A program made the position numbers and the translations under genes. From Actinomycetota bacterium (GTDB lineage: Bacteria; Actinomycetota; Acidimicrobiia; Acidimicrobiales; Iamiaceae), in contig JADGOP010000217.1 in the NCBI GenBank assembly GCA_017882935.1, forward strand, positions 1 through 5,111: a DNA stretch of 5,111 nt, given 5' to 3'. A model generated the notes under the pieces. It was given only the letters and a program-made list of their open reading frames with translations. It was not told where the DNA came from and did no database searches. Positions 4,811-5,111 of this stretch are shown in pieces. How positions within the stretch are numbered: the first letter of the stretch is position 1; every line of letters begins with the position of its first letter.

Positions 4811-4820
4811 CCCCCGAGCG

Positions 4821-5111
4821 CTACGCCGTCAGGGCGGCGAGGGCCTCGGCGAACACCTCGGTGTGCCGGTCGACGTCGGCGCGGGTGTGGCTCGACGACA
4901 GCAGCGCCATGTTGTGGAACGGCGTCAGCAGGATGCCGCGGTTGAGGCTCCACAGGTGCAGGAAGGCCTCGAGCTCGGGGTCGACCGCCGCCGCGGCCGC
5001 CGCGCCGTCGCGGGGAGGTGGGCAGAACCAGTACTCGGCCCGGCAGCCGAGGCGCTGGACCGTCCACGGCAGCGCGTGGGCGTCGATCGCGGCAGCCGCG
5101 CCGTCGGCCCA
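4821..5111 (-). CDS. C-terminal part of a class-III pyridoxal-phosphate aminotransferase, glutamate-1-semialdehyde aminomutase-like (start outside window)
   Basis: A reverse-strand frame is open from the window edge to its TAG (CTA at 4821-4823), giving the last 96 residues. The block LNRGILLTPFHNMALLSSSHTRADVDRHTEVFAEALAAL (shown here only by its key parts: NRGILLTPFHNMA and HTRADVDRH) matches the C-terminal domain of the fold-type I, class-III aminotransferase family. HemL-like members typically end with an N-R-G-[VI] block and a T-x-x-D-[VI]-D-R motif. An Ala-rich insertion (DGAAAAAAVDPE) is present. The catalytic lysine and the substrate-specifying parts lie outside the window, so the substrate cannot be named. 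It could be HemL itself or one of the HemL-like transaminases; the FHNMAL form resembles the latter. It converges on nrdR with no terminator in the ten-base gap. Confidence 0.75.
   Translation of the reverse strand, partial: WADGAAAAIDAHALPWTVQRLGCRAEYWFCPPPRDGAAAAAAVDPELEAFLHLWSLNRGILLTPFHNMALLSSSHTRADVDRHTEVFAEALAALTA

Noticed and set aside
4723..5067. Reverse-strand open frame overlapping the nrdR end
   Set aside because: It is in a different frame from the aminotransferase and gives Pro/Arg-rich sequence; the true frame stops at 4821.
1..5111. CRISPR arrays, insertion sequences, tRNA or rRNA genes, defence genes
   Set aside because: No repeat-spacer pattern, terminal inverted repeats, transposase motifs or RNA-gene hallmarks were seen. 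All large frames are accounted for by chromosomal genes.

Overview
This is a GC-rich window with strong G/C bias at third codon positions and tight gene packing. It most likely comes from the main chromosome of a high-GC actinobacterium. The gene order lexA (reverse), a short LysM membrane protein (forward), nrdR (forward) matches the lexA/Rv2719c(chiZ)/nrdR block of Mycobacterium and the lexA/divS/nrdR block of Corynebacterium. The operators are of the Gram-positive GAAC-N4-GTTC type, and the peroxiredoxin resembles mycobacterial AhpE. The DapD, however, is of the short E. coli-like kind, and several start sites look leaderless. A deep-branching actinobacterial class such as Acidimicrobiia would fit, but that placement is inference. 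I see no mobile elements, CRISPR arrays or RNA genes. No gene-free stretch exceeds 300 bases.

Layout. Positions 1-314 hold the C-terminal end of an unrecognised membrane protein with a very basic tail. Positions 400-2330 hold dapD and dapE, which overlap by one base and form a lysine/diaminopimelate pair read from an apparently leaderless promoter. A 1-Cys/BCP-like peroxiredoxin with its own promoter follows at 2410-2871. It converges on lexA (2957-3589, reverse), with a long hairpin lying between the two stop codons. The 222-bp gap between lexA and the divergent LysM-protein gene (3812-4267) carries four LexA boxes and two recognisable promoters. nrdR (4334-4810) follows on the same strand with its own leaderless promoter. 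The window closes with the C-terminal end of a reverse-strand class-III aminotransferase (4821-5111), which is open at the window edge.

How the parts work together. LexA would repress itself and the LysM protein until DNA damage triggers LexA self-cleavage. The LysM protein has the build of a YneA/DivS/ChiZ-type SOS division regulator: a short cytoplasmic N-terminus, one membrane helix and one LysM domain. NrdR represses ribonucleotide reductase genes, so the block links DNA-damage response, division arrest and dNTP supply. DapD and DapE carry out two steps of the succinylase route to meso-diaminopimelate, used for peptidoglycan and lysine. The window is mostly housekeeping. Its most informative part is the detailed promoter/operator structure of the SOS hub, followed by a recurring promoter motif and the unusual cysteine pair in the peroxiredoxin.
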